64,000 nt of DNA, taken from the NCBI GenBank assembly GCA_029261295.1, contig JAJDBP010000002.1, positions 186,001-250,000 on the forward strand, in the 5' to 3' direction. The notes under the pieces are model-generated. The model worked only from the letters and a program-made list of their open reading frames with translations, was not told the origin of the DNA and did not search any database. The position numbers and the translations under genes are program-made. Numbering within the stretch: the first letter of the stretch is position 1; each line of letters starts with the position of its first letter. The DNA comes from Nitrospirales bacterium (lineage in GTDB: Bacteria; Nitrospirota; Nitrospiria; Nitrospirales; UBA8639). Shown here piece by piece: positions 1-9,951 of the stretch.

Positions 1-2
1 TT

Positions 3-179
3 AAAATGGATTTTGCCGAGGTAGAATATATTTCAAAATTGCGTTCCGGTGTCAAAGGACATTGGTCATATCGCACAGTCGCGTGGGAAATGAAAGAGCA
101 AATGCTCAAGCGGCATCCTTATTTAGGGAGCTTGATTCAGGCGATTTCGCCGGATGTGGAAGATTCTTTGACTCGATGA
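3..179 (+). CDS. C-terminal end of an unidentified protein (partial, 5' end outside window)
   Basis: An open frame enters from the left edge and stops with TGA at 177-179, giving 58 residues. The piece is rich in charged and aromatic residues and ends PDVEDSLTR. I do not recognise the family. An ATG at position 6 is in frame, but its upstream context is outside the window, so this may be either an internal Met or a start. The next gene begins 28 bases downstream on the same strand, so the two may be co-transcribed. Confidence 0.5.
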   Translation, partial: KMDFAEVEYISKLRSGVKGHWSYRTVAWEMKEQMLKRHPYLGSLIQAISPDVEDSLTR

Positions 180-207
180 TTCTCTAGTACAAGATCGGAA
201 TTTCAAT

Positions 208-1227
208 GTGACAACCAGTTATCAGTCAAGTATTGATCCAAATATTGCGGCCGGGCAATGGGACGCAGTGTATGATGCGGCGTCTCGTTGGTCTGAGCAA
301 GTTGATTGTGGCCCTTTGCCATTTTTTGCATTGAATGTTGTCTGTTTGTTGCGTGGGGAATTTGCGCAAGCCTGGAGAGTGTATCCTCAGGCTCTTGGGG
401 AGGAAGCGCAAGTTGAGATCGTTCGGGAATGGGTTGGATCTCTCAAAGACCAATATGCGGATTCACCTCATTTCACCTTGGTGGAAGGAATTTTTCATAC
501 TCAAGCTGGTTTGCTTGATGATGCGTTCGACTGTTTTGAACGGGTTGTGGAGATGGCACCTGCTTCTCCTTATCCGCATTTTTTTCTTGCTCAAATTCAT
601 CAACGCCAAGGCCGGATGGACCAAACGGTGAAAGGGTTTCGTGAGGCGATTAAGCGAGATTCTTCCTATGTCGCGGCTCGACTCAAGCTTGGGGTGGTTT
701 ATCAAGAACAGGGGCATTTGGAAATGGCCATTCCCCAGTATCGGGAAGTCTTGAAGCTTCGCCCTGAAGAGGCGGTGGGTCATACCAACTTAGCCTGCGC
801 GCTTGCAGAGCAGGGGAAGTTGGACCCGGCGATTGAGGAATATAAGAAAGCCTTAAAAGTGAATCCCGATGATGCAGAGGTTCACTTTGCCTTAGGTGGG
901 CTCTATGAAAATAAAGGCCGGGTGGATTTAGCCAAACGGCAATATGAAGAAGCGCTGCGGTTAGACCCAAATTTTGCTCCGGCGGCAACGGCCATCGGTT
1001 GGTTTCTGTATGATAAAGGGCAAAATGATTTTGCGATGGATTTTTTTAGTAAAGCCTTAGTCGCTAACCCGAATGATGCGCAGGCTACATTTGGGGTAGG
1101 GCGTATTTACGAGGAAAAGCGGATGCCAGAATTGGCAGTGGAACATTATCAAAAGGCCTTATCTTTAGAAAAAGATCCCGGCCGTAAAATGCGAATCATC
1201 AATTTTATGGACAAAATTTTTGGATGA
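208..1227 (+). CDS. Tetratricopeptide-repeat (TPR) protein
   Basis: This 339-residue protein has an N-terminal segment of about 85 residues followed by about seven tandem 34-residue TPR units covering roughly residues 85-325. Typical units read A..L...Y.EAL.L.P, for example around residues 180-215 and 250-285. TPR arrays form superhelical scaffolds for protein-protein binding, and the partner cannot be told from the sequence. No signal peptide or membrane segment is visible, so it is probably cytoplasmic. The start is GTG at 208, because no in-frame ATG lies nearby. The gene lies tail to tail with the minus-strand gene at 1236. Confidence 0.88.
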   Translation: MTTSYQSSIDPNIAAGQWDAVYDAASRWSEQVDCGPLPFFALNVVCLLRGEFAQAWRVYPQALGEEAQVEIVREWVGSLKDQYADSPHFTLVEGIFHTQAGLLDDAFDCFERVVEMAPASPYPHFFLAQIHQRQGRMDQTVKGFREAIKRDSSYVAARLKLGVVYQEQGHLEMAIPQYREVLKLRPEEAVGHTNLACALAEQGKLDPAIEEYKKALKVNPDDAEVHFALGGLYENKGRVDLAKRQYEEALRLDPNFAPAATAIGWFLYDKGQNDFAMDFFSKALVANPNDAQATFGVGRIYEEKRMPELAVEHYQKALSLEKDPGRKMRIINFMDKIFG

Positions 1228-1235
1228 GAGATGGT

Positions 1236-1628
1236 TTAGTCTTTACGGAGGGTTTGTTGAATGGCTGCCATTTGTGAGTTGAGATCTCCAGTGTTTTTCA
1301 CTTCTTGGTGAATCTGTTCTTGTAAATAGGAAGAATAGCCGACTTTCTCTACAAAGAGGCGGAAAAACCCATCAGCGGAAAGGGCGGTTTTCGTTCGGAG
1401 TTCATCAAGAATGTCATCGCTGATTGGGATGAGTGTGCTGCCTATATGTAGAATCCCTTTGTAGTAACTATTGGGCCCGCGTAGTTCAAGCCTAATGCCG
1501 GGTTTCGCCTTTACGGTTTTATCTGTCGGAGTCTCTGGAGTTTCGGAACTGCTTGAATTTTCAGGTAAGTTTTCCATAAACGAGGGCAATTGTAGGTCAT
1601 CAGGAATTGGTCTGACAAGGACCGGCAT
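1236..1628 (-). CDS. Small conserved-looking hypothetical protein
   Basis: A 130-residue soluble protein that I cannot assign to a family. Residues 1-40 are Pro/Ser/Thr/Glu-rich and probably disordered. Residues 43-80 look like a compact beta unit (GIRLELRGPNSYYKGILHIG...), and residues 80-130 are predicted helical. It lies tail to tail with the TPR gene and is divergent from serC, with 115 bases between the two start codons that must hold both promoters. No strong SD is visible upstream of the chosen ATG at 1628. Met18 (MENLPENSS) is an alternative start. Confidence 0.6.
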   Translation of the reverse strand: MPVLVRPIPDDLQLPSFMENLPENSSSSETPETPTDKTVKAKPGIRLELRGPNSYYKGILHIGSTLIPISDDILDELRTKTALSADGFFRLFVEKVGYSSYLQEQIHQEVKNTGDLNSQMAAIQQTLRKD

Positions 1629-1743
1629 TTTTCTTGACTGCCTGGTGACCCTATGCTAGCGTAACGACCTTTTCGGCGCGGTGTCTCTTGTTTTTCCTGC
1701 CTCCTGCGTCCTTATTTTTAGATGATGGAGATAACAAACGATC

Positions 1744-2826
1744 ATGCCACGAGTGTATAACTTTAGTGCTGGGCCAGCAATGTTGCCCGAAGCCGTTTTG
1801 CGGCAGGCTCAAGAAGAATTTTTAGACTGGCATGGTGCTGGTGCTTCTATCATGGAAATGAGCCATCGTGGCAAGGAGTTTGTCTCGGTTGCAGCGGCTG
1901 CAGAGCAGGATGTTCGTGATCTTTTGGGTGTGCCGAACAATTATAAAGTTCTATTTCTTCAGGGAGGCGCTTCCACGCAATTTGCGACGATTCCCATGAA
2001 TTTGCTGAGGGGCAAAACGACAGCTGATTATATTTTGACTGGAGCTTGGGGCAAAAAGGCTATTAGCGATGCCAAAAAGTATTGTACGGTCAATCTTGCG
2101 GCTTCGTCAGAGAGTACTAAATTTACAAGCATTCCTTCATTCGATAGCTGGTCGCTCCAAAAAGATGCAGCCTATGTTCATTATACGCCCAATGAGACTA
2201 TTGGTGGTGTTGAATTTCATTGGGTACCTGAAACGGGTAATGTGCCTTTAGTTGCTGATTTTTCCTCAACGATCTTATCTCGTCCCATTGAAGTGAGTCG
2301 ATATGGACTGATTTACGCTGGAGCCCAAAAAAATATTGGACCAGCCGGTGTAACTCTCGTCATTGTTCGAGATGATCTCATAGGCGACGTGTTGTCTACG
2401 ACCCCCAGTGTTTTCGATTACGCTAAACAGGCTGAAGCGGATTCTATGTTAAATACTCCTCCAACCTATGCCATTTATTTGGCTGGTTTGGTATTTAAAT
2501 GGGTTAAGTCGCAAGGCGGGCTAGGGGCGATGGGTGCTACGAATGAACGCAAGGCCAACAAATTGTATGCAGCGATCGATGGGTCCACTTTCTATCGTAA
2601 CCCGGTTGAACCAACGGCACGCTCATGGATGAATGTTCCATTTATTCTTGCAAAACCTGAACTTGATAAAGAATTTTTATCTGGGGCTATCTCTGCTGGG
2701 CTTACAACCTTGGATGGGCACCGTTCCGTTGGCGGAATGCGCGCCAGCATTTATAACGCGATGCCCGAAGCCGGTGTGGATGCCTTGATTTCCTATATGG
2801 AAGATTTTGAAAAACGCAAAGCCTAA
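1744..2826 (+). CDS. serC: Phosphoserine aminotransferase
   Basis: SerC transfers the amino group of glutamate to 3-phosphohydroxypyruvate, the second step of serine synthesis, and also acts in pyridoxal phosphate synthesis in some bacteria. At 360 residues it matches the family length exactly. The N-terminus YNFSAGPAMLP and the PLP-lysine motif GAQKNIGPAG, with Lys196 as the Schiff-base residue, are diagnostic. The C-terminal GGMRASIYNAMPEAGV is also typical. It lies 39 bases upstream of serA on the same strand, so two consecutive serine-pathway enzymes are probably co-transcribed. The third enzyme, serB, is not in the window. Confidence 0.97.
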   Translation: MPRVYNFSAGPAMLPEAVLRQAQEEFLDWHGAGASIMEMSHRGKEFVSVAAAAEQDVRDLLGVPNNYKVLFLQGGASTQFATIPMNLLRGKTTADYILTGAWGKKAISDAKKYCTVNLAASSESTKFTSIPSFDSWSLQKDAAYVHYTPNETIGGVEFHWVPETGNVPLVADFSSTILSRPIEVSRYGLIYAGAQKNIGPAGVTLVIVRDDLIGDVLSTTPSVFDYAKQAEADSMLNTPPTYAIYLAGLVFKWVKSQGGLGAMGATNERKANKLYAAIDGSTFYRNPVEPTARSWMNVPFILAKPELDKEFLSGAISAGLTTLDGHRSVGGMRASIYNAMPEAGVDALISYMEDFEKRKA

Positions 2827-2865
2827 ATTGGGGGCCGCTTGGTTCTTATTGCAACGGAGTGATTT

Positions 2866-4449
2866 ATGAATATTTTAGTCAGTGACAACCTTTCTCCAAA
2901 GGGAGTTGAAGTGTTAGAGCGGGCAGGGTTTTCTGTTGCCGTGAAGACCAAGTTATCCAAAGAGGAATTATTGCAGGAAATTGCCAATTATGAAGCCTTA
3001 ATTGTTCGTTCGGCCACCAAGGTCACCAAGGAAGTGATTGAAGCAGGTGGTCGTCTTCGGATTGTCGGGCGAGCTGGAACCGGTTTGGACAATGTTGATA
3101 CGGAAGCTGCGACTCGGCGGGGTATCGTTGTCATGAATACCCCAGGTGGGAATACGATCACCACGGCTGAACATACGATGTCGATGATTGCGGCGATGAG
3201 TCGGAAAATTCCTCAAGCTACCAAATCTATGAAGGACGGCAAGTGGGAAAAAAGCAAATTCATGGGCAGCGAATTATATAACAAGACTTTGGGGTTGGTT
3301 GGGTTAGGACAAATTGGCTCTTATGTCACGAAGTTAGCTCAGGGATGGTCGATGAATGTCATTGGGTACGATCCCTACTTGGCGGTTGACCGAGCAAAGC
3401 AGATGGGCATTGAGGTTGTTGAGCTTGATGAATTGTTTCATCGTGCGGATGTCATCTCCGTCCATACTCCGTTGACGAATGAGACTCGAGGTATTATCAA
3501 TTCTGAGACAATGGCTAAGATGAAAGATGGTGTGATGATTGTCAATTGTGCTCGTGGTGGCATCATCAATGAGATGGATTTAGTTGAGGCATTGAAATCT
3601 GGGAATGTTGCTGCAGCCGCGTTTGATGTGTTTGAAAAAGAACCAGTAGATCCCCAGCATCCCCTTCTAACCTTAGATAACTTTACTTGCACTCCTCATA
3701 TTGGTGCCTCCACCGAAGAAGCTCAAGAAAATGTGGCTATAGGGATTGCCGAACAATTTGTGGATTATTTTAAACGAGGTATTGCCCGTGGGGCGGTTAA
3801 TGTGCCTTCAGTGGCCCCAGAGGTGTTACCTCAGTTGCAACCCTATCTCACGTTAGCTGAGCGGATGGGCCGGTTTCAGGCTCAAATATTGGATGGAGGA
3901 TTGAAATCTGTCACGGTGGAATACGTGGGAGAGGTCTCTCATCTTTCGGTTGCTCCCATTACGGTGGCAGTTTTAAAGGGGTTGCTCTCCCCAATTTTAG
4001 AAGACGTGATTAATTTCGTGAACGCCCCAATAGTTGCAAAAGAACGTGGAATTGAAGTGAAGGAAGTCAAAAGCAGTGATGCCGGTGATTTTACGAGTTT
4101 AATTCGGCTCAAAGTTGAGGCTGGGTCACAAACCTATTCTTTGGCAGGCACACTCTTTCACCGACAAGAACCTCGCATTGTCGAAATAAATCAATTTCAG
4201 GTGGAAGTTGTATCCGAAGGACAAATGATCTTAATTGATAATGTGGATCGTCCTGGTGTCATTGGCATGGTCGGGCAAATTTTGGGTAAACATGAAGTAA
4301 ATATTGCTCGGATGCAATGCTCGCGGGTTGAGCGAGGAGAATCTGCACTTTTGATTATTGGGTTGGATAGCCCATTGTCTTCTTCTGTTTTAGACCTTCT
4401 CAAGCAGGAGAAAGATATTCTATCGGTTCGCATGGTCGATCTTGGCTAG
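2866..4449 (+). CDS. serA: D-3-phosphoglycerate dehydrogenase, long ACT-domain form
   Basis: SerA oxidises 3-phosphoglycerate to 3-phosphohydroxypyruvate with NAD, the entry step of serine synthesis. The 527-residue protein is the long (type I) form. It has a split substrate domain, a Rossmann domain with the GxGxxG fingerprint at residues 146-151 (GLGQIG), the active-site Arg in NCARGG and the catalytic His in [12 protein letters not shown]. An allosteric-substrate-binding domain of about 130 residues and a C-terminal ACT domain (about 455-527) follow. The ACT domain usually mediates feedback by serine in this family, but whether it does so here is not visible. The SD GGAG lies just ahead of ATG 2866. 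Confidence 0.97.
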   Translation: MNILVSDNLSPKGVEVLERAGFSVAVKTKLSKEELLQEIANYEALIVRSATKVTKEVIEAGGRLRIVGRAGTGLDNVDTEAATRRGIVVMNTPGGNTITTAEHTMSMIAAMSRKIPQATKSMKDGKWEKSKFMGSELYNKTLGLVGLGQIGSYVTKLAQGWSMNVIGYDPYLAVDRAKQMGIEVVELDELFHRADVISVHTPLTNETRGIINSETMAKMKDGVMIVNCARGGIINEMDLVEALKSGNVAAAAFDVFEKEPVDPQHPLLTLDNFTCTPHIGASTEEAQENVAIGIAEQFVDYFKRGIARGAVNVPSVAPEVLPQLQPYLTLAERMGRFQAQILDGGLKSVTVEYVGEVSHLSVAPITVAVLKGLLSPILEDVINFVNAPIVAKERGIEVKEVKSSDAGDFTSLIRLKVEAGSQTYSLAGTLFHRQEPRIVEINQFQVEVVSEGQMILIDNVDRPGVIGMVGQILGKHEVNIARMQCSRVERGESALLIIGLDSPLSSSVLDLLKQEKDILSVRMVDLG

Positions 4450-4521
4450 CTGGACCAGTCTTCTCCACTAACTACCCATGGCCTGATGGCTTCAGTTGGT
4501 AGGCTCTCTAACATCGTTTCT

Positions 4522-5847
4522 ATGAAACCGCTCCGTTCTCTTATTCCCATTGGTACCGCAACCCTATTACCTGATACGGCTCAACATGTCCGTAAGCTAG
4601 AGGATCAATTACTAGCCTATTTGGCGAGATGGGGCTACCAAGAAATTATTCTTCCTACCTTTGAATATTTTGATATTCTTTCAGTTGGTCTTTCCCAGGA
4701 CATTCTAGACAAATGCTATAAATTTGCCGATCGAACATCTGGACGTATGCTCGTCTTGCGTCCTGATGCGACTGCCCAGATAGCTCGGATGGTAGCGATG
4801 GGTTTAGGTGGCGAGTCTCTTCCACTTCGATTGTCTTATCGAACAACTGTGTTTCGGTATGAGTTGGAGCATCGAGGTCGTGATCGGGAGGTTTTTCAAG
4901 TTGGTATAGAATTACTGGGCAATGACACCTATCGCGGTGATTCCGAGATCGTGACCATGCTGGCCGGGCTATTGGAAGCTATTGGTCTATCCGAATGGAA
5001 AATTTCGTTAGGTCATGTGGGGTTTTTTAAGGCTTTGTTATCTCGTTCAGGGCTATCTTCTGCTGGGAGAAAACAGGCTGAGATGGCCGCTTCCCATAAA
5101 GATTTGCCCAAGTTAGAACGCATCCTCTCCTCCGAGCGTCTCCCACGAAAGGTCATACGAAACATCCTTCAAGTTCCTGAACGCTGTGGGCAACAAGACG
5201 TATTGGAATGGGGAAAAGGGATTGCTGGGAAAGATCCACAATTACTAAAGCCTTTACATCGTTTAGAACAGGTATTTCAGCAGCTAGAGCATACTGGAAT
5301 TCAACAACACATATTGTTGGATTTGGGAGAGTTTCGGGGATTTGATTATTACGATGGGGTGGTTTTTGATGTCTTTACTTCTTCGGTAGGCTGTGAAATT
5401 GGAGGTGGAGGTCGTTACAATCATCTTGTTGGCCGGTTTGGGCGAGATTTATCAGCAATAGGATTTGGGTTGGATTTAGATCGACTTTTTTCAGCGTTAG
5501 AGCGTTCTGGTCAGTTAGGAAGCAATGGGTTTTCACCGGTTTTATTGTTGGCTTCTGGGAAACAAGCTAATAAAACTTTTGCCATCGCTCAGTCCTTGCG
5601 TGTTGCAGGGGTCAGTGTGATTGAAGAGACGATGAACAGTCCGCAGAAACCTTCTTTGACTTGGGCCGTGAGTGAAGCTCGACGTCGAGGAATTTCACGC
5701 CTTCTCTTGTATGAAGGCAAGAAAGATTCATTAGAATCCGTCCTCTTATTTGAATGCTTGGAGCCTTCAAGGAAACCGAAGCAGTCTCGAGTGGCAATTC
5801 AGGAATTACCACAACAGTTACGAGCGAAAATTTATGGCGATTTCTGA
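4522..5847 (+). CDS. hisZ: ATP phosphoribosyltransferase regulatory subunit (HisRS-like)
   Basis: HisZ is a catalytically dead paralogue of histidyl-tRNA synthetase that pairs with the short form of HisG in the first step of histidine synthesis. The protein has the class II synthetase core: LPTFEYFD, RPDATAQIAR (motif 2 region), FRYE and a Gly-rich GCEIGGGGRYNHLVGRFG. It lacks the anticodon-binding domain expected of a true HisRS. From ATG 4522 it is 441 residues. An in-frame ATG at 4486 adds 12 residues. Neither start has a convincing SD, and 4522 is preferred because the fold begins almost at once after it. hisG is not adjacent. The gene overlaps dnaB by 14 bases. Confidence 0.85.
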   Translation: MKPLRSLIPIGTATLLPDTAQHVRKLEDQLLAYLARWGYQEIILPTFEYFDILSVGLSQDILDKCYKFADRTSGRMLVLRPDATAQIARMVAMGLGGESLPLRLSYRTTVFRYELEHRGRDREVFQVGIELLGNDTYRGDSEIVTMLAGLLEAIGLSEWKISLGHVGFFKALLSRSGLSSAGRKQAEMAASHKDLPKLERILSSERLPRKVIRNILQVPERCGQQDVLEWGKGIAGKDPQLLKPLHRLEQVFQQLEHTGIQQHILLDLGEFRGFDYYDGVVFDVFTSSVGCEIGGGGRYNHLVGRFGRDLSAIGFGLDLDRLFSALERSGQLGSNGFSPVLLLASGKQANKTFAIAQSLRVAGVSVIEETMNSPQKPSLTWAVSEARRRGISRLLLYEGKKDSLESVLLFECLEPSRKPKQSRVAIQELPQQLRAKIYGDF

Positions 5848-7186
5848 AATAACGGGGATTCGAGTTCCTCCCCAAAATTTAGAGGCTGAGCAATCAGTGC
5901 TCGGGGCAATTTTGTTGGATAATGCTGCCCTCAATCGCTCCTTGGAAATTGTGTCGGAGGAAGATTTTTATCGAACTGCTCATCAGTTGGTCTATCGTAG
6001 CATGGTCGCGTTATCTGAACGAAACCAGGCTGTTGATCAGATTACCTTGACCGAATTTCTGCGAGGCACAGGCGAATTAGAGCAAATAGGGGGAGCATCG
6101 TATATTGCCGAGCTGGTGCAAATGGTGCCCAGCGCCGCCAATATTCGCTATCACTGTCAAATTGTTCGAGACAAATCATTGCTTCGGGGCTTGGTTCGAA
6201 CAGCCACTGATGTTGTCATGAAGGGGTATGAAGGGACGACCCAAACGGATGAACTGCTTGAGTTTGCTGAGCGTGAGATTTTTCGGTTGGCACAAGGACA
6301 TTTAGGCGGAACTTTTGCCCCTGTCAGTAGTATCATTCGAGACAGTGTAGAAATCGTTGATCAGCTTTACAGTCGGCAAGAAAAAATAACCGGGGTGCCC
6401 ACCGGGTATACAGAATTAGATAATTTACTTGCCGGACTCCAAGCATCAGATTTAATTATCGTGGCGGGCAGGCCGAGTATGGGGAAGACGAGTTTGGCGT
6501 TGGGCATGGCTGAACAAGCTGCCCTGAAAGGGAATGCCGTTGTTGGAATATTCAGTTTAGAAATGTCTCGAGCTCAATTGGTTTTACGCATGCTTAGCTC
6601 GCAAGCTCATCTCGATTCTCATGCGGTCCGGACTGGACAATTAAAAACGCCTGATTGGGTTGCTTTGACAGATGCTGCTGGTAAACTTGAACAGGCTAAA
6701 ATCTTTATCGATGATTCGGGAAACCTGAGCGTTCAACAAATGCGTGGAAAGGCTCGGCGCCTGAAATCCGAGCATGGACTGGATCTTCTTATTATTGATT
6801 ATTTGCAATTGATGGATGGAAAGAGTTCTTCTGAATCTCGCCAACAGGAAATTTCTGATATTTCCCGAGCCTTAAAAGCGCTTGCGAAAGAATTAGATAT
6901 TCCAGTTGTGGCACTTTCCCAGTTAAGCCGTGCGGTGGAAAACCGGACGGACAAAAGACCCATGCTTTCGGATCTTCGCGAATCGGGGGCAATTGAACAG
7001 GATGCGGATGTGGTGATGTTTATTTATCGCGATGAAGTGTATAACCCTGATTCGGATGACAAAGGAATTGCGAATATACTTGTCCGAAAGCACAGAAATG
7101 GGCCGATTGGAGAAGTCGATCTGCAGTTTCACGACAGGTATGCCAAATTTAATAATTTAGATAAAAGACAATCTGGTATAGTATAA
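5834..7186 (+). CDS. dnaB: Replicative DNA helicase DnaB
   Basis: DnaB is the ring-shaped hexameric helicase that unwinds the replication fork. The 450-residue protein has the N-terminal DnaB domain (PPQNLEAEQSVLGAIL, about residues 10-110), a linker, and the RecA-like ATPase domain. Walker A is GRPSMGKT at 212-219, and Walker B lies around residues 318-323 (LLIIDY). The C-terminal motifs QLSRAVENR and SDLRESGAIEQDAD carry the sensor and finger residues. The frame is open further upstream, but ATG 5834 starts exactly where family members start. It overlaps the end of hisZ by 14 bases, which suggests translational coupling. No intein is present. Confidence 0.96.
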   Translation: MAISEITGIRVPPQNLEAEQSVLGAILLDNAALNRSLEIVSEEDFYRTAHQLVYRSMVALSERNQAVDQITLTEFLRGTGELEQIGGASYIAELVQMVPSAANIRYHCQIVRDKSLLRGLVRTATDVVMKGYEGTTQTDELLEFAEREIFRLAQGHLGGTFAPVSSIIRDSVEIVDQLYSRQEKITGVPTGYTELDNLLAGLQASDLIIVAGRPSMGKTSLALGMAEQAALKGNAVVGIFSLEMSRAQLVLRMLSSQAHLDSHAVRTGQLKTPDWVALTDAAGKLEQAKIFIDDSGNLSVQQMRGKARRLKSEHGLDLLIIDYLQLMDGKSSSESRQQEISDISRALKALAKELDIPVVALSQLSRAVENRTDKRPMLSDLRESGAIEQDADVVMFIYRDEVYNPDSDDKGIANILVRKHRNGPIGEVDLQFHDRYAKFNNLDKRQSGIV

Positions 7187-7215
7187 GAATTGAGATTCAC
7201 TCTATAGAGACTAAG

Positions 7216-9024
7216 GTGACGGATTTTTTAATGCGATATCCTTCTTCCATTCCTTTCAGAAAAGTCTTTCCTGTTTGGTTGAGTCGTATTCAAACCTGTC
7301 TCTTAAGTGTCTCACTGTTAATTGTCTCCTGCGGGACGGCACCACAACCTGCTTTACAGGCTGGGGTGACGACGTCCAGCATTGAGGAACCTATCCATCC
7401 GCAAGCCTATTATCACTTCCTCCGAGGGTCACTTGCAGAATTAAATAATGATGGGCCTAAGGCATTAGAGGCCTACCAGACTGGGTTGGCGTTTGATCAA
7501 GATTCGGTTTTTCTGAAATTTCGGATTGCCAAACTGCATTATTCTCTTGCTCATATGACCGCTGCCGTGGAAATGGCTAAGCAAATCCCTTTTGAGCGCA
7601 TTACGAGTTTAGAAATGTTTTTGGAAATGGCTAGAATTTTTTCTGGCGCTGGAGAACGTGACCAAGCTTTGGAAATTCTTGCTGAGGGAGAGAAGCGATT
7701 TTCCTTAGAGCAACGGCTCTACCTTTCCCATGGAAGTTTGCTATTAACCGAAAGAGCGTATGATCAGGCTGAAGAGGTATTTGTTGATCTTGCGAAGAAT
7801 GTCCCTGGGTCGGCTGAGGCGCATTATTATTTGGGTATTATCGCGGTAGAAAAGAATGCAAAGTTGGAAGCCCTTAGGCATTTTGAACAGGCCATCGAAA
7901 AAAAGGCGTCGTTTGAACGTGCCTATATCAAATTGGTGGAACTTCTAGAAGAGGCAGGCGAATCGCCACGAGCCATTGCACGGCTAGAAACATTTTTGAA
8001 GGAGGTAAATCCTCACCATCGAGAATTTCGCTTACGTTTGGTCCGTTTATATGTTGCTCAAAAAAACTCGGATCTGGCACTAGGGCATCTCGATTCCTTA
8101 CTTGAACATAATCCTGGCGATCTGTACGCCCAGGTACGAAAAGCACAAATTTATGGAGAACAGGGGAATTTTTCTGCCGCCATTGGGGAATTGAAGGCCG
8201 TATTACGTGACCGTCCGAATGAACTAAGGGTACGGGATTTTCTTGGTTTGTTATATGAAGAAAAAAAAGATTATGAGCGTGCCATTAACACCTATCAGGC
8301 GAACATCGAGATTGACCCCACATTCTTCGATAGCGTGTTGCATTTAGGGTTTGTGACCTACCGGTTGAAGCGAAACGATGAGGCACTCGACTATTTGGAC
8401 CAAGCTGTTAAGCTCAGTCCGAAGCGACCTGAGCCCTATTTGTTGTTGGGATTGACCTATTTTCAGATGAAGGACTATCACAACGCCAAGAGACGGTTGG
8501 AGGAAGGTATTCTGCAAGATCCTTCAAATGCCGAACTTCATTTCAATTTAGGCACTGCCTATGACAAGCTGGATCGTTTTGATGAGGTCGTAAAGGAAAT
8601 GGAGCAAGCCTTAGAATTGAATCCGGAGCATGCTGATGCCTTGAATTATTTAGGCTATAGTTACGCTGACCGTGGAATCAATGTAGAGGAGGCCGTCGTG
8701 TTAACCGAACGAGCCGTGGCGATTAAGCCGCATAACGGGTACTACGTGGATAGTTTAGCCTGGGCCTTGTTTAAAGTTGGGCGAATTGATGAAGCGTTGG
8801 AAATGATGCACCGTGCTGTGGCATTGGTTGCCGATGATCCAGTGATTTACGAACATCTTGGTGAAATCTTCTTACTCCGAGACGAACATGAAAAAGCGCG
8901 GGAGGCATGGGTACATTCCCTGCAATTGGATTCCACCAATGACCTCCTGAAACAACGATTCCGAGATACTGGGTTTGGAGAGCCTGTCCCAACTCTTTCT
9001 CAGCAATCCACCTTCACTCCGTAG
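7216..9024 (+). CDS. TPR-repeat lipoprotein
   Basis: The 602-residue protein has an N-terminal hydrophobic segment ending in a lipobox (LIVSC, Cys39), so it is probably a lipoprotein. Roughly fifteen TPR-like units follow from about residue 60 to 585, with the best-formed ones between residues 360 and 560. Such proteins usually scaffold envelope assemblies or outer-membrane export machinery. The specific partner is unknown. GTG 7216 is the nominal start, and an in-frame ATG at 7231 would still leave a signal peptide. The prepilin gene lies 368 bases downstream on the same strand, but nothing in the sequence links the two functions directly. Confidence 0.88.
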   Translation: MTDFLMRYPSSIPFRKVFPVWLSRIQTCLLSVSLLIVSCGTAPQPALQAGVTTSSIEEPIHPQAYYHFLRGSLAELNNDGPKALEAYQTGLAFDQDSVFLKFRIAKLHYSLAHMTAAVEMAKQIPFERITSLEMFLEMARIFSGAGERDQALEILAEGEKRFSLEQRLYLSHGSLLLTERAYDQAEEVFVDLAKNVPGSAEAHYYLGIIAVEKNAKLEALRHFEQAIEKKASFERAYIKLVELLEEAGESPRAIARLETFLKEVNPHHREFRLRLVRLYVAQKNSDLALGHLDSLLEHNPGDLYAQVRKAQIYGEQGNFSAAIGELKAVLRDRPNELRVRDFLGLLYEEKKDYERAINTYQANIEIDPTFFDSVLHLGFVTYRLKRNDEALDYLDQAVKLSPKRPEPYLLLGLTYFQMKDYHNAKRRLEEGILQDPSNAELHFNLGTAYDKLDRFDEVVKEMEQALELNPEHADALNYLGYSYADRGINVEEAVVLTERAVAIKPHNGYYVDSLAWALFKVGRIDEALEMMHRAVALVADDPVIYEHLGEIFLLRDEHEKAREAWVHSLQLDSTNDLLKQRFRDTGFGEPVPTLSQQSTFTP

Positions 9025-9392
9025 AGCCAACCCCTTCGTTCTATTGCTGTCAGGGCAGAAAATTCTTTTGTCAAATTGGTTTTGGGGGATTTTAACTAAA
9101 TCATCATTTAACAGCCTGGAGGGTGTTCCTTAAGATTTATCTATTTTCTGGCGATGAAGAAGAGGCACGGATTTTCTGCCAGGGGTCTTTTATTTTGTTG
9201 TGGTATTGGTAAAATATAATTAATTGAGGTTTGCGAGCGTTATCAACCGTTTTTGGACTTTAACGAACAGAATAAAAGACCAACATGAATTGTTCTCTGG
9301 CCACCTCACAATCCCAGAAGTAAGATTACTGAATAGTGGATTAAGGCTTACAATTTTATAAGGGAAGGGGACCCTTCCTTGGAGGTCAGCAT
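9025..9392 (+). other. 368-base gap between TPR lipoprotein and prepilin genes
   Basis: No convincing gene lies here. A TATAAT box is at 9215-9220 without a good -35 partner, so it is only a possible promoter for the prepilin. GGCA...TGCC followed by a T-rich stretch near 9163-9200 is a weak terminator candidate. Just before the prepilin SD there is a perfect 7-base inverted repeat, listed separately. Confidence 0.5.
9363..9378 (+). promoter_or_regulatory. Inverted repeat directly ahead of the prepilin SD
   Basis: GGAAGGG (9363-9369) and CCCTTCC (9372-9378) are perfect complements separated by two bases. The SD GGAGG at 9381-9385 and the ATG at 9393 follow at once. In RNA this would form a hairpin abutting the ribosome-binding site. 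It could also be a binding site for a dimeric regulator. A function is inferred, not shown. Confidence 0.4.
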
Positions 9393-9845
9393 ATGAACCG
9401 TCGATATAGATTTCACAATCAAAAAGGGTTCAGTTTGACTGAACTTATGATTGTGGTGGCCATTATTGGTATCTTGGCCACGATCGCGATTCCTAATTTT
9501 TTGCGGTATCAGGCTCGAGCGAAACAAACTGAGGCGAAAAGTAATTTGGTTGCCATTCACACATCAGAAATTTCCTATTTTGCTGAAAATAATGGATTTA
9601 TTGATGATTTTAACGCCATTGGTTTTGGTGTGAGTGGGTCCTCTCAACGATACTACTATGAACTGGGAAATGCTAACTTGGGGACTTTGCCGTCTGGCTG
9701 TACGGCTTCAACATTGGATGTTGTCAGCGCATCCGGATTTACAGCTGTGGCGATTGGCAACATTGATGGCGATGCCACCTGTGATGTCTGGACAATTGAC
9801 GATCAGAAGGTGTTAACAAACGTCGTAAATGATGTGTCGTCCTAA
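9393..9845 (+). CDS. Type IV pilin-like prepilin (PilA/pseudopilin family)
   Basis: The 150-residue protein has a class III signal: a basic leader ending in Lys11-Gly12, then Phe13 with [20 protein letters not shown]. Peptidase PilD would cut after Gly12 and leave N-methylated Phe with Glu at mature position 5, as in type IVa pilins. The hydrophobic helix is followed by a small globular domain with two cysteines (GCTAS and ATCDVW) that may form the C-terminal disulfide loop. The mature length of about 138 residues fits a major pilin or a type II secretion pseudopilin. No pilus assembly gene is next to it. A strong SD (GGAGG) supports the start. Confidence 0.92.
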   Translation: MNRRYRFHNQKGFSLTELMIVVAIIGILATIAIPNFLRYQARAKQTEAKSNLVAIHTSEISYFAENNGFIDDFNAIGFGVSGSSQRYYYELGNANLGTLPSGCTASTLDVVSASGFTAVAIGNIDGDATCDVWTIDDQKVLTNVVNDVSS

Positions 9846-9951
9846 GGTTGGTGGGGATGGTGGGAGATTCAAGAAATGCATTAAATTTTTTTTGGGTTAT
9901 TTTGCAAGTAGAAAAATAATGAAAAGTTAGGCCTCAAGAGGAGGAAATTAA

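Noticed and set aside
1471-1659. 62-codon plus-strand frame opposite the 1236-1628 gene
   Set aside because: It is antisense to a better-supported frame and has no SD.
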